NCBI GenBank assembly: GCA_022539475.1
Contig: VCMS01000004.1
Location: 248,001-312,000 of the forward strand
Reading direction: 5' to 3'
Origin: Gracilaria domingensis
Lineage: Eukaryota; Rhodophyta; Florideophyceae; Gracilariales; Gracilariaceae
DNA length: 64,000 nucleotides
Shown: piece by piece, positions 1 through 8,913 of the stretch
Numbering within the stretch: the stretch's first letter is position 1
Layout: the number at the start of each line of letters is the position of its first letter
The notes under the pieces: generated by a model
The model's input: the letters and a program-made list of their open reading frames with translations, nothing else
The model's database searches: none
What the model was told of the DNA's origin: nothing
Made by a program: the position numbers and the translations under genes

Positions 1-1
1 C

Positions 2-178
2 TACGCGCGCGACGGCGGCGGCGGCGGCGACGACTACCTGGTGGACCACTCGGTGATCGCGTACCTGATGGACCCGGCCGGCCAGTTTGTGGAGTTCTAC
101 GGCAGCAACTGCGGCGCGGCGGAGGTGGCGCGCCGCGTGCGCACGCACATGCTGCGCTGGCGCGCGCCGCGCGGCTGA
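2..178 (+). CDS. SCO1: SCO1/SenC copper chaperone, 3' end only
   Basis: This is the C-terminal 58 residues of a gene that begins before the window. The reading frame starts at base 2 and stops with TGA at 176-178. The stretch DDYLVDHSVIAYLMDP followed by GQFVEFYG matches the end of the SCO1/SenC thioredoxin fold, including the conserved histidine of the YxVDHS motif that helps bind copper. The family delivers copper to the CuA site of cytochrome c oxidase in the mitochondrial inner membrane. The CxxxC copper site lies outside the window, so activity cannot be judged. A run of glycine codons just before the motif is probably a lineage-specific loop. Codons are almost all G- or C-ending, like the neighbouring genes up to about 5 kb. 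Confidence 0.85.
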   Translation, partial: YARDGGGGGDDYLVDHSVIAYLMDPAGQFVEFYGSNCGAAEVARRVRTHMLRWRAPRG

Positions 179-483
179 CAGACGGCCGGCCGCCGGCCGC
201 CGGCCGCCGGCGGTGGAAGCTGCGCTCATTGGCTGAATGCGGCGCGCGCGCGGTCACGTGAGCGCGTGGCGTGGCGCGCCGTCGGTTGGGCGCTGCCGCC
301 TTTTGAACCGCCTGCGCTGCGCTGCTGCCCTTCCCGCGTGCCCTTCCGCGCCGCCGCCCCCTCACCGTCGCCATCCTCCCCCACACCCCCGCTCCCTCGT
401 CTTCTCTGCTCGTCTTTCTTTGCTCTCTTTTGCTCGTCTTTCTCCCCCCCCCCCGTGTCTTCTCGATCGCCCGCGCCCATGCC
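179..483. other. Intergenic, GC-rich; C-rich leader of the ankyrin gene
   Basis: Between the SCO1 stop and the ankyrin start. It begins with a short tandem array of GCCGGCCGCC-like units (about 182-213), which could fold at the SCO1 3' end. It ends in a pyrimidine-rich tract with a run of ten Cs shortly before the start codon at 484. A TTTTGAAC sequence lies near 300. No gene is seen. Confidence 0.6.
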
Positions 484-1161
484 ATGACGCAGCTCACCAG
501 CGACCTGCACGACGGCTTCGCGCTGCTGAGCGCCACCGCCGTCGCCGACGTGGCGCGCGTGCGCCGCCTGCTGCGCGCCGCGCCGCCGCCCGCGCGCGCC
601 AAGCTCGCCAACTTTGCCGACTACGACGGGCGCAGCGCGCTGCACGTGGCGTGCAGCGAGGGCCACGCCGCCGTGGCGCGCGAGCTGCTGCGCTGCGGCG
701 CCGACTGGACGCGCCTCGACCGCTTCGGCCGCTCGTGCCTGCACGACGCCGTCGCCGCCGGCCACCTGCTGGTGCTGCGCGCGCTGGCCGCGTGGCACGC
801 CGCCGCCGACGGCGGCCTGCAGCACGGCGTGGCCGTGCTCGGCCACGGGCTGCCCGCCGCCTGCGTCGAGCCCGGCTACTGCTGGGGGCGCGACCTGCTG
901 CTGGCCGTCGCCGCGCGCAACGTGCGCGCCGTGCGCCAGCTCGTGCGCCAGTACGCCGCCAACGTCAACTTTGCCAACGCCGACGGCCGCACCCCGCTGC
1001 ACCTGGCCGCCGTCAACAACGACGTGCCCATGAGCGTCTACCTGCTCAGCGCCGGCGCCGACCCCACGCGCCGCGACCGCTGGGGCGTGTCGCCGCCGTC
1101 CGAGGCCACGCGCTGCGGCTTTGACAAGCTCGCCGCCGTGCTGCGCTCCTACAAGGAGTGA
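484..1161 (+). CDS. Ankyrin-repeat protein
   Basis: A 225-residue protein made almost entirely of ankyrin repeats. Two consecutive repeats start at DYDGRSALHVACSEGH and DRFGRSCLHDAVAAGH. After a spacer come two or three more, including NADGRTPLHLAAVNN and DRWGVSPPSEATRCGF. The DYDGR/DRWG pattern resembles the ankyrin tail of glutaminase and lysophospholipase-type proteins, but no catalytic domain is present. Ankyrin repeats bind protein partners; the partner is unknown. I chose the ATG at 484 (MTQLTSDLHDG) because the 18 codons before it in frame are low-complexity leader translated from the pyrimidine tract. No signal or transit peptide is obvious, so a cytosolic or nuclear location is the default guess. 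Confidence 0.8.
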   Translation: MTQLTSDLHDGFALLSATAVADVARVRRLLRAAPPPARAKLANFADYDGRSALHVACSEGHAAVARELLRCGADWTRLDRFGRSCLHDAVAAGHLLVLRALAAWHAAADGGLQHGVAVLGHGLPAACVEPGYCWGRDLLLAVAARNVRAVRQLVRQYAANVNFANADGRTPLHLAAVNNDVPMSVYLLSAGADPTRRDRWGVSPPSEATRCGFDKLAAVLRSYKE

Positions 1162-1257
1162 ATTGTAGTAGTAGCATAAACTAACTGTACGCTGTAAGCG
1201 AGATTGAGCCCAGTCCGTCCTCCCCACCCCCCGCGCGCGCTTTTCCGTGTTTGAGCT

Positions 1258-1300
<43 letters not shown>

Positions 1301-1309
1301 ACTCCGCCC

Positions 1310-2583
1310 ATGGCTTTCGTCGGCAGCGTCGTCGCCGCGCTGGCGCGCCCGTCGCGCGCCCCGCGCCGCGCGCCCGCCGCCCCCCCCCACCGCCGCCGCG
1401 GAAGCCGCCGCGCCGCCGCCGCGCCGCCGTCGCGCCCGCCGCGCGCCCGATCTTCGCGCCGCTGCCGCCGCCGCTTCCGCCGCCGCCGCCCCTCCAGCCG
1501 CCGCCGCTCCAGCCGCCGCCGCAGCGCGCGGCGCGCCCGCGCAAGCCGCACGGCTACTGGAACGACCTGCAGAACGTGGAGCGCGAGCTGCAGCAGGCGG
1601 CGGCGCAGGCGGCGCTGCCGCCGCGCGTCATGCCGCGCATAGCGCTGCTGCAGCGCATGCAGCGCGGCGACCTGCTCGCCGCGCTCGCCAAGCACGGCGG
1701 CGTGCGCCGCGTCGCCGCGCTGCTGCGCTGGAGCCGCCCGGCCGCCAGCGCCGGCGCGGGCGGCGCGGGCGGCGCGGGCGGCGCCGCGCCGCGCGGCGCC
1801 GGCGCGCGGCGCGAGCGGCCGCGCGCGCGCTGGCGCGACGACGCGGCGCTGGCGCGCGAGCTGCGGCGCGTGGCGGCGGCGGCCGGCTGCGGCGCGCGCA
1901 TGCCCACGCGGCGCGTGCTGCTGGCGCTGCGGCGCGCCGACCTGGTGAACGCGGCGGCGAAGCGCGGCGGGCTGGCGGCGTTTGCGCGCGTGGCGGCGCT
2001 GCAGGCGCGGCCGGCCGCGCGGCGCAGCGGCTACTGGCAGCGCTTCGAGCACGTGGAGGCGCAGCTGCGGCGCTTCTCGCGCGCGCACTGCGGCGGGCGC
2101 ATGCCCACCGCCGCCGAGCTGTGCGCGCGGCGCATGTCGTCGCTGTCCAACGCCGTCGGCGCGCACGGCGGCTTTGAGCGCGTCGCGGCGCGCCTCGGGC
2201 TGCGGCGGCGCGGCGACCGCGGCGGTGGTGGTGGTGGCGCGAGGCGCGGGGCGCCGACGCGGTGGACGGAGCAGCGGCTGGTGCGCGAGATTGAGCGCTT
2301 TGTTGACACGTGCATGCCGCGTCTGCGGCGCGAGCGCGTGCTGCCGAACGAGGCGCAGCTGCGGCGGTTCGGGCGCAACGACCTGTCGTACGCCATCGCA
2401 AAGTTTGGCGGCTTCCGCAGGGCGGCGGCGCTGTGCGGGCTGCGGCAGCGCGCCAGCGGGCCGTTCCGGCGCGTGGGCGGGCGGCTGGTGTGCGGCGGCG
2501 GCGGCGGCGGCGGCGACGGCGGCGACGACGACGACGACGCGCCGGACGGCGACGCGCGCGCGCGCGCGAGTGAAAGCGAGTGA
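1310..2583 (+). CDS. Plastid-type GYW/MPT-repeat protein with apparent frame break
   Basis: Four copies of a roughly 60-residue repeat follow each other in the frame that ends at 2583. The pattern is GYW (or RW), then eL, then MPt, then L, then r-dL, then aihGGf and valgL. Copies begin near 1552, 1822, 2026 and 2260. This repeat recurs in algal and plant plastid-associated proteins of unclear function; I give no biochemical role. A proline-rich linker precedes it in the same frame, but that frame has no ATG and runs back to a stop at 1252-1254. The only good start, ATG at 1310 (MAFVGSVVAALARPS, a red-algal-style transit peptide), lies in another frame. The two frames would join if the C9 run at 1380-1388 had one more C. 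This could be a sequencing or assembly error or a real frameshift. The repeat domain is secure; the N-terminus is not. Confidence 0.65.
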
Positions 2584-2626
2584 CGAGCAGAGTGGTGAGG
2601 TGTGCAACGCCTTTTTATTGTTGTTA

Positions 2627-2821
2627 CTAGTTAGTGCGCCGTAAATGTATCGCGTCCGCCAGACCGCCGCTCTTCTTGGCACGCACCCAGTGCGACAGCC
2701 GCCTCCGCCGCCGCGCCGCGCCGCGGCTGCCGCTGCGGCTGCTGCCGTCGCCGCCGGACCGCTCGCACATGTCCGACTGCACGCGCGCAAACACGCGCCG
2801 CCGCACCTGCGTGACGGGCGC

Positions 2822-2852
<31 letters not shown>

Positions 2853-2973
2853 CGGCGCGCGGCCGGCAGCGGCGGCGACGGCGGCGGCGACGGCGACGGC
2901 GGCGGCGACGGCGGCGGCCGCGGCGACGCCGCGCGCGACACGCGGCGCGACGGCGCGCGCGGCGGCGGCTCGT

Positions 2974-3007
<34 letters not shown>

Positions 3008-3247
3008 GCGCGCGGCGCGGCGGCGCTGCAGCGCGCCGCGCGCGTGGCGCGCCGCCGCCAGCGCGCCGAGCACGGCGGCCGCCAGCAGCGGGTGCTGCGG
3101 CGGCGCGCCGGCCGACGAGCGCGACGAGCCGCGCGACGACGGCAGCGACGACGCGGACGCGCGGCGCAGGCTGCCGCGGCTGCGGCCGCTGTCCGAGCTG
3201 AGCGACGCGCGCGGCGACGCGCGGCGGCTCGACGGCGGCGAGCTCAT
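2627..3247 (-). CDS. Ser/Pro/Arg-rich orphan protein
   Basis: A 206-residue predicted protein of no recognised family. It starts MSSPPSSRRASPRASLSS. It has a serine/arginine-rich N-terminus with several RRxS-type phosphosite-like motifs, a short hydrophobic segment (HPLLAAAVLGALAAA), a poly-proline stretch, and a basic C-terminus containing RRRRRLSHWVRAKKSGG. The ATG at 3247 was chosen because the 42 in-frame codons upstream are featureless Ala/Arg. The gene converges with the GYW-repeat gene; their stops are 43 bp apart with an A+T-rich gap, which suits two 3' ends. In DNA this GC-rich, long spurious open frames occur on every strand. This call rests on the ordered composition and the convergent layout, and remains tentative. 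Confidence 0.45.
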
Positions 3248-3613
3248 TGCGCGCGCGCGTCGCGCGACCGCCGGGAGGCCGCGCGCGCCGTTTTGGGCGC
3301 GCCGCGCGCGCGCCGCCGTGCGTGGCCAGCTGGCGGCCGCTGCCGGCGCGCGCCGCGCGCGAGCGGCTGTCATAGCGAACGGCTGTCATAGCCGTTTCAA
3401 ACGGCGCGTTTCAAACGGCGCGCGCGCCGGCGGCAGCGGCCACGCGCTCTCTTGGAGACGCGCGCGTCAAGCGGCGCGGCGCGCCGCCGGCGCGCGATAA
3501 AACGGCGAGCGCGGTCGCGCGGCAACGGCGCGCCGCCGCCCTGCGCTGCCAACCGCCGACGCAGCCGCGCGCCCGTCCGCCGCCGCCGCACCCCGCACGC
3601 AGCACGCCCCGCC
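3248..3613. promoter_or_regulatory. Divergent promoter interval with paired direct repeats
   Basis: This interval separates the orphan gene (minus strand) from the C2H2 gene (plus strand). It contains two copies of CGGCTGTCATAG (3364-3375 and 3380-3391, 16-bp spacing). Immediately after come two head-to-tail copies of GTTTCAAACGGCGC (3394-3407 and 3408-3421, 14-bp period). A GATAAAAC TATA-like sequence sits at about 3496-3503. The repeats stand out from the surrounding CG-rich sequence and look like transcription-factor sites; the AACGG core resembles MYB/MSA-type cell-cycle elements. Confidence 0.45.
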
Positions 3614-4057
3614 ATGGCGCCGCCGCCCGAGCGCGTGTTCCACCGCACCACCGTCGAGCGCGCGAGCGCGTACCGCTGCGGGCGCTGCGCCGAGCTGTTC
3701 CACACGCGGCGCATCTTCAACCTGCACGTGCGCGCCGTGCACGAGCGGCGCGGCGCGCACCACTGCCCGCACTGCCGCGTGTCGTTCGGGCACCTGGCCG
3801 ACCTCAACGACCACCTGCGCCGGCAGCACGCGCCGCAGCAGCGCGCGCACCTCGCCGCCGTGTGCCGCTTCTGCGACGCGCGCTTCGCCACCGCCGTGCA
3901 CGTCAAGTACCACATCCGCGACGACCACGCGCACCGCCTCGCGGAGGCGCACGCGGAGGCGCACGCTGTTGCCGACGGCCATGTCGACGTCGACGCCGAC
4001 GCGAGCGAGTCGCAGCGCGACGCGCCGTGCGGCTCCGATTCGTCGCAGTCGTCGTAG
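3614..4057 (+). CDS. Three-finger C2H2 zinc-finger protein
   Basis: A 147-residue protein with three classical C2H2 fingers. Finger 1 is at about residues 22-43 (CGRCAELFHTRRIFNLH), finger 2 at 51-72 (CPHCRVSFGHLADLNDH) and finger 3 at 84-105 (CRFCDARFATAVHVKYH). Each has the C-x2-C and H-x4-H spacing. The usual short TGEKP linkers are absent, so tandem DNA reading in the Kruppel manner is uncertain; RNA or protein binding is also possible. The C-terminus is acidic and Ser/Gln-rich. The start ATG at 3614 has a good context (GCCATGG), and the in-frame codons upstream are basic low-complexity. It probably acts in the nucleus. No orthologue name can be given. Confidence 0.75.
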   Translation: MAPPPERVFHRTTVERASAYRCGRCAELFHTRRIFNLHVRAVHERRGAHHCPHCRVSFGHLADLNDHLRRQHAPQQRAHLAAVCRFCDARFATAVHVKYHIRDDHAHRLAEAHAEAHAVADGHVDVDADASESQRDAPCGSDSSQSS

Positions 4058-4183
4058 CGAACCCCCCGCCTATTCTTGGTCCAACTCTTGTCTCCTTTGT
4101 TCTTTTTTTTCTTGTTAACTTGATATTAAACTGTAAAACCCAGCAACGTGTGCGCGTCTGCCTCCGTGGCGCCTATCCGTTCA

Positions 4184-4217
4184 CGCAGCGCAGCGCAGCG
4201 CAGCGCAGCGCAGCGCA
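4184..4217. repeat. (CGCAG)n pentanucleotide tandem repeat
   Basis: About six perfect copies of CGCAG lie in the leader of the ARMC1 homologue. They are followed by a CGC/CCG-rich stretch just before the start codon at 4352. The position suggests a 5' UTR or promoter microsatellite. Confidence 0.8.
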
Positions 4218-4307
4218 AGCCGCGCGCGCGCCACTTCTGCGCGCAGCCGCACGCGCCACCCGCATCGCGCCCGCGCGCTGCCCGCCCGCCCGCGCCCGCG
4301 CCCGCGC

Positions 4308-4348
<41 letters not shown>

Positions 4349-4351
4349 GCC

Positions 4352-5257
4352 ATGAGCGTCGCCGACGCCGCCAGCGTGCGCACCGTCGCCGTGCAGCTGC
4401 GCGCCCTGTCCGCCGACCCGGACAACCAGCCCATCATCGCGCGCGAGGACGGCTGCCTGCGCGCGCTCATCTCCTTCGTCGAGGCGCAGCACGTGCCCGT
4501 GGCCGCCATCGCCGTCGCCGCGCTCAAGAACCTCGCGTCCCACCCCGACAACTTCCAGCTGCTGCGCTCCGAGCACGAGCTGCTGGACGCGCTCAAGGCG
4601 CTGCTGCTGGCGGACGCGGCCGACCGCGAGCTGCGCCAGACCATCTTCGACGTGCTGGAGGAGCTCGTCGACGACAATGACGACCACGAGATGGACGAGC
4701 TGGACGAGCTCGAGCACAGCGCCGGCCTGCGCGACGCCCCCGCCCCGGAGCCGGGGCTCGCCGAGCAGCCGAGCACCGTGCGCCTGCACGTGCCGGGCAT
4801 CTCGGACGACGTGTTCTGCGTGCGCGTCGAGCAGCTCGTCATCCGCAAGCGCGGCGTCATTTCGATTGCCTTCGAGCTGGGCGCCGAGGTCGCCGTCATC
4901 TACACCAGAACGCCGCCGCACGAGCTCATCTCCTACCTGTCCACCATGACCGGCGTCCAGGTGCAGCAGCTGCCGGACCCGCCCTCCGACCACGACGACG
5001 ACGACGACGACGACGACACCGCGTCCGAAAAGGAGAATGACGCCGCGCAGCCCGCCTATCTGGATCAGTCGGGACAACGGCTGCGCGACGTGGCAAAGAA
5101 GAATGCCAGCAAGAAACATACCATTTCGCAGGGCGCCAGCTCGTTGCATGAGCGTCTTCGCGCGCAGCGCGAGGAGGAAAGCCGCAAGAAGGCTCGCGCC
5201 AACAGGTTGTTAGATAGTATCGGAAGAGGTATGACTTCTGGTTGGGGACTCTGGTAA
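4352..5257 (+). CDS. ARMC1: ARMC1-like armadillo-repeat protein
   Basis: A 301-residue protein close to animal ARMC1 in length and plan. The N-terminus (VAVQLRALSADPDNQPIIA, then LRALISFVE and LKNLASHPDN) forms armadillo repeats. After an acidic spacer comes the HMA-like C-terminal domain (STVRLHVPGISDDVFCVRVE, IRKRGVISIAFEL). ARMC1 in animals is linked to mitochondrial distribution and the MICOS/MIB complexes; its role here is inferred only from family membership. The C-terminus carries a coiled, basic segment ending SIGRGMTSGWGLW. The start ATG at 4352 follows the CG-rich leader. Codons are almost fully G/C-ending up to about 5,025 and then abruptly mixed, although the exon is uninterrupted. 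Confidence 0.8.
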   Translation: MSVADAASVRTVAVQLRALSADPDNQPIIAREDGCLRALISFVEAQHVPVAAIAVAALKNLASHPDNFQLLRSEHELLDALKALLLADAADRELRQTIFDVLEELVDDNDDHEMDELDELEHSAGLRDAPAPEPGLAEQPSTVRLHVPGISDDVFCVRVEQLVIRKRGVISIAFELGAEVAVIYTRTPPHELISYLSTMTGVQVQQLPDPPSDHDDDDDDDDTASEKENDAAQPAYLDQSGQRLRDVAKKNASKKHTISQGASSLHERLRAQREEESRKKARANRLLDSIGRGMTSGWGLW

Positions 5258-6967
5258 CTACCTCTACATTTCTGGAACACCGCTGCAAAAAAGTCAACAC
5301 CTCCTCAGGACTCCTGAGTCAGGAGCAATCAACGAGTTGCATTTTTCCACACGCCCCTCTCACCAGCCAGCTTGTTCAAAACTCAACCGCCTTCTATTGG
5401 AAGTGGCGCGCCATTTACTTTGCCCGTGAACACATGAGCGGAACCCTAAAATAAGGATACTCCCACCACACTCATCTATTGAACCTCGACGTACCTCTCT
5501 ACTACTCTAGGCGGCCGTGGTTTACTCAAAGCAATTTGTTGCTACCTTTTGCGATCTGCCAATGTCAGATAGGCAACTTTCCAATCAGCATCCCAAACGA
5601 CTGTCAACTAGCAATGTGCATGTTATGCCAACCCGCACCGCTCGTGTAACTGCGCTTGTTGGCAAAAGCGGAAACGTTCGAGCCGATTCTAACAAATCTT
5701 TTGTGGAGGACGTCCGCCTTCCTATGAACGAACAAAACGGTCGCTTTTTTGTGACGGCCACTCGAGACCCCATCTTCATATACGTATCAGAGTGCAGTAC
5801 AACTTCTTGACTAGTAAATCCACTATGGAGTTCTATCGCGCGCTGACGGTCGAGAGCATGCGGATTGCCAACGGTGCACTATTTCATGAATGTCCGCAAT
5901 TTGGTCTCGGACGCATAACATTTTAAATGTATGTCACATACTGATCCCTCCCCACAAGACTAGCAAGTAGAGCAAGCTAGTTGATAAAAGTTGCATAATT
6001 TCTCTCCAAGAAAGCCAACAGACTACGTATGGTCTCGCGACATTTAAAGGATCGCTTCAGCTTAATCATCCCCTGCATCAAAAAGCAGTAGAATGGCTCC
6101 ATGCGCACCCGTGTACTTGCCACCAAGTGTCCACCGGCAACCAGGAACGTCGTCTGCTTATTTCTTTTGGAGCGCGCTACCCTGTACTATAATTCCTTGT
6201 TGCACGTTGGATTTGCCGCAAGAAACTTAAAACTTGCAAGCCGCTCCTCGCGCTCCTCGACAATGTTGTCATCACACACGAAAAAAGGGTTGAGCCTCGA
6301 ACGTGTTTGTTCTCTAAAGAGAACTTCTCTTATCTGCGTCTCTCATCTTCAGCTTCCTACCCATGCCCATTTTCATCCGCTGCAACTCAAGGAGGAGAGC
6401 TCCGCAACAAGGCGCTTGGCAGCATACCTCCCACTTGAGTCCTTTATCGACTAGTGCATCCTTGCGAGTTCGCTTTCCCTTGAATCAGCTGTTTCCAACG
6501 GTTAAAAAAAGTGTGAGAGAGCGGCCCGTATTATGTTTACTAGGAGGATACGTGAGAAAATGGACACCGGCACTACCCCCGCATGCACGTGAGCAAAATC
6601 GAGAATATGTACCCAACTGAATGTGGCGTCCAATGGAGAAAAAGGTTGCTCCTTGTGAGCATCTCTTGGACGCTGTTACTGTGTGTCATGTATGACGATG
6701 GTTTCATGTGTTTCAATGAGCTCATACATGCCGCAAACCAGATGGACCAACTTGTTCCAAGCATCGTTAGCAGACATTGCTATTGTCCAACATTCGTCGC
6801 TCGCGCCTAGAATCAGCATGGCAGATATTTTGCTTGTTCGGTATTCGTACTGATGAGTTGCGCTGATATACTCCGCACAAAACTCAACCCCTCTAACTGT
6901 GTAGCTGTTACAATGACGTTTGAATTCGTATGGAGCGGGCTTGCTTTCGGCATTACTCAAGTGGCCG
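5258..6967. other. Intergenic, no confident gene
   Basis: About 1.7 kb between ARMC1 and the 3' end of EMC2. A 97-codon plus-strand frame (5517-5810) starts with GTG and has no recognisable domain. A minus-strand frame directly behind the EMC2 stop (about 6970 down to 6676) is open for some 95 codons with protein-like composition but has no good start codon. Neither is strong enough to call as a gene. Confidence 0.5.
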
Positions 6968-7882
6968 TCACTCTCTAATCATGCGCTTCTTACCGGTATA
7001 AACGCTCGATCCAAGAGTGGTAGCGACATATATGCCGCCGGAAAGTGCGGAAGAATTAGCATATACGGCTGTGATGCCCTTTCTGGCAAGAGTAAGCAAT
7101 CGCATAGTAGTACTCCTCTCAGTGTCATCGTCGAGAAGCTCGCCATCAATTATCATCGCACAAACCAACCACAAGCCATACAGAGCGCGCAAATTGGGAG
7201 CCGGTCGCAACGCAAGGCTTGCGGCGTAGTGCTTGCGAGCTAGACAGAGATGCTCGACGCCCCCCAAGGTAACGTACACATCTGCAACAACCACATGCGC
7301 GGCATGGTTCTCCGGGTCAATCACCAGCAGCTCATTGGCTGCAAATATGGCGTGCGCGAATCGACCAAGCTGCAATGCGAGGGAACACAGCTCTGCCCAC
7401 GCGTCAAAATCAGTGGCGAACATATCGAGATAGTGATGAAGCAACGCAGCCGCCTCTGGCAGCTTCCGCTGCGATTTAAACAGGGCGATCTGCCTCTTGT
7501 AGGCATTCTGCGCGCGCGGATGCTCCGCAATGAGCTGGATGTACTCGTTCGCCGCGGCGATCCAGTCGCAGTTGGCCTCGAGACTGAGTCCCCTCAGAAC
7601 TCGAGATCGCGCGCTGTCCGGGAAGCGGCCAAGAATGCGCGAAAGCGCAGAGGATGCAGAGGCGTTGTCTCGCAGCTGACAGGCGGCGATGAAGAGCTGC
7701 TCGAGCACGTCCCAGTAGCGGCGCGACGTGGGGCGATGGGCGGTGAGCGCCAGCGCGGCGTGCTGCGCAACCAGCTGCGGCAGATACAGCGAGCCGTCGG
7801 CAATGGCCGACAGCAGCTGCGCGGCGGCGGCGGCGCTCTGCGCGGCGCGCGGGAGCAGCGCGGCGACGGCGGCGGACGCCAT
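6968..7882 (-). CDS. EMC2: ER membrane protein complex subunit 2 (TPR protein)
   Basis: A 304-residue protein matching EMC2/TTC35 (about 297 residues in human) along its whole length. TPR-type helices include WDVLEQLFIAACQLRDN, FPDSARSRVLRGLSLEA, WIAAANEYIQLIAEHP, FDAWAELCSLALQLGRF and AIFAANELLVIDPENHAAH. The segment CLARKHYAASLALRP and a final GLWL-containing helix follow as in the family. EMC2 is the cytosolic scaffold of the EMC insertase, which inserts tail-anchored and polytopic proteins into the ER membrane. The ATG at 7882 (MASAAVAALLPRAAQ) was chosen because the in-frame codons before it are Arg/Pro-rich promoter translation. The first third of the gene is GC-rich and the rest is not. 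It is divergent from the gene at 8251. Confidence 0.88.
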   Translation of the reverse strand: MASAAVAALLPRAAQSAAAAAQLLSAIADGSLYLPQLVAQHAALALTAHRPTSRRYWDVLEQLFIAACQLRDNASASSALSRILGRFPDSARSRVLRGLSLEANCDWIAAANEYIQLIAEHPRAQNAYKRQIALFKSQRKLPEAAALLHHYLDMFATDFDAWAELCSLALQLGRFAHAIFAANELLVIDPENHAAHVVVADVYVTLGGVEHLCLARKHYAASLALRPAPNLRALYGLWLVCAMIIDGELLDDDTERSTTMRLLTLARKGITAVYANSSALSGGIYVATTLGSSVYTGKKRMIRE

Positions 7883-8250
7883 GGCGGGGTGCGGGGCGCG
7901 ACGCGTGGGAGGTGCGCGCGGCGGGGGAGCTCGACGGAGGCAGGTGCGGCGGCGCGCGGGCGCCAGCAGTGCGCGGCGGCGGAGAGCGCGGATTGGCGAG
8001 CGCGGGTGACATGTCAGCCAGGCGCAGGCGACGGCGGCGCATCGCGCGCGAGAAATCGGCGCTGTATTCCGTGCCGCGCGCGCGCCGTGAGGAGATGTAC
8101 CCTTACTGTAGATACGATACCTTCGCGCGCACAGTACAACGCTGGCGTCGTTGCCCGCCGCCGTCTCCGAATCCGCGCTCGCCGACGCCGCCGACGCCGC
8201 CTCCGCCTCCACGCGCCGTCGCCCTGCTCGCGCCGCAGCCCCTCCGCAAC
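7883..8250. promoter_or_regulatory. GC-rich bidirectional promoter
   Basis: A 368-bp interval between the divergent starts of EMC2 and the 8,251 gene. It is very CG-rich, apart from a short A+T-richer patch near 8,095-8,135 that could hold the core promoter elements. The G+C enrichment extends into the first few hundred bases of both coding regions, like a CpG island. Confidence 0.5.
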
Positions 8251-8913
8251 ATGGCCGCGTTCCTGCAGCGCGCCCCGGACAACCTGGACGAGCCCATGTC
8301 GGACGCCCGCTCCGACGGCAATTCCACCATCCCCGACGACGACTTCATCCACGTTTCGCCCAGCGCCTTTCAGCCGTGGCGCGCCGAAATCAACCGTCTG
8401 GCCTTGGAGCTCACCGCGCAGCACCCCGTGCTCAAGCGCACCGAGACAGAGCGCAACCACAACAGGGAGGTGGCCAGAATCACTTGCAACTACCAGTTAA
8501 TCTGGCTCAACGACTGTGTCGTCGATGTTGAGAAGTCTTTGCCGACGGGTGACGTGTCCAACGCGCCCGCACAGGATTTCTTCAATGCCTTGTACATTTT
8601 GGGCCCTGCGCAGTTTATCAAGTGGAGTCATGAGGTTCCTAAACCTCTCGCCAACCACGTTCCACCCCCCGAGGCGCTCTTGAACGACCTTGGAATGATC
8701 AACACCCGAAACACAGTCAAGCGTGCTATCGACCAACAAGATGAACACCTCCTGGAAAATGCCGTCAAACAACTCATTCTTCTCAAGGAAGTGCTACGAG
8801 AATCTCCTGCACCCACTCTTCTTTCCTCCCTAACTCCTGCAACTGCTCGCGTCTTGTATGAGCATCTGAGATCAAGGCTAGATGAATTACCGACGCTGCT
8901 ACCGCAGATTTAG
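8251..8913 (+). CDS. Conserved-looking protein of unknown function
   Basis: A 220-residue protein that I do not recognise. It begins MAAFLQRAPDNLDEPMSD. A low-complexity acidic segment is followed by an amphipathic, mostly helical body (for example FQPWRAEINRLALELTAQHP and LENAVKQLILLKEVLRES). It ends with a helix rich in Leu/Arg. No signal peptide, membrane segment or metal-binding motif is seen. Helical bundles of this kind occur in subunits of splicing, Mediator or trafficking complexes, but nothing points to one of them. The ATG at 8251 is the first in frame after the GC-rich promoter and has a good context (AACATGG). The regular composition over 220 codons and the shared promoter with EMC2 argue for a real gene. 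Confidence 0.7.
   Translation: MAAFLQRAPDNLDEPMSDARSDGNSTIPDDDFIHVSPSAFQPWRAEINRLALELTAQHPVLKRTETERNHNREVARITCNYQLIWLNDCVVDVEKSLPTGDVSNAPAQDFFNALYILGPAQFIKWSHEVPKPLANHVPPPEALLNDLGMINTRNTVKRAIDQQDEHLLENAVKQLILLKEVLRESPAPTLLSSLTPATARVLYEHLRSRLDELPTLLPQI

Noticed and set aside
226-2790. An 854-codon open frame on the minus strand across the first genes.
   Set aside because: It is Ala/Arg/Gly filler created by very high G+C, opposite the ankyrin and GYW-repeat genes, which have real domains. Many other long frames in 1-5 kb are rejected for the same reason.
4184-4217. CGCAG repeat as a possible telomere or CRISPR-like array.
   Set aside because: It is a short simple microsatellite with no spacers, inside a leader.
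6676-6970. A ~95-codon open frame right behind the EMC2 stop.
   Set aside because: EMC2 is already full-length, the frame has no ATG near its start, and the apparent splice sites would give an intron far too short.
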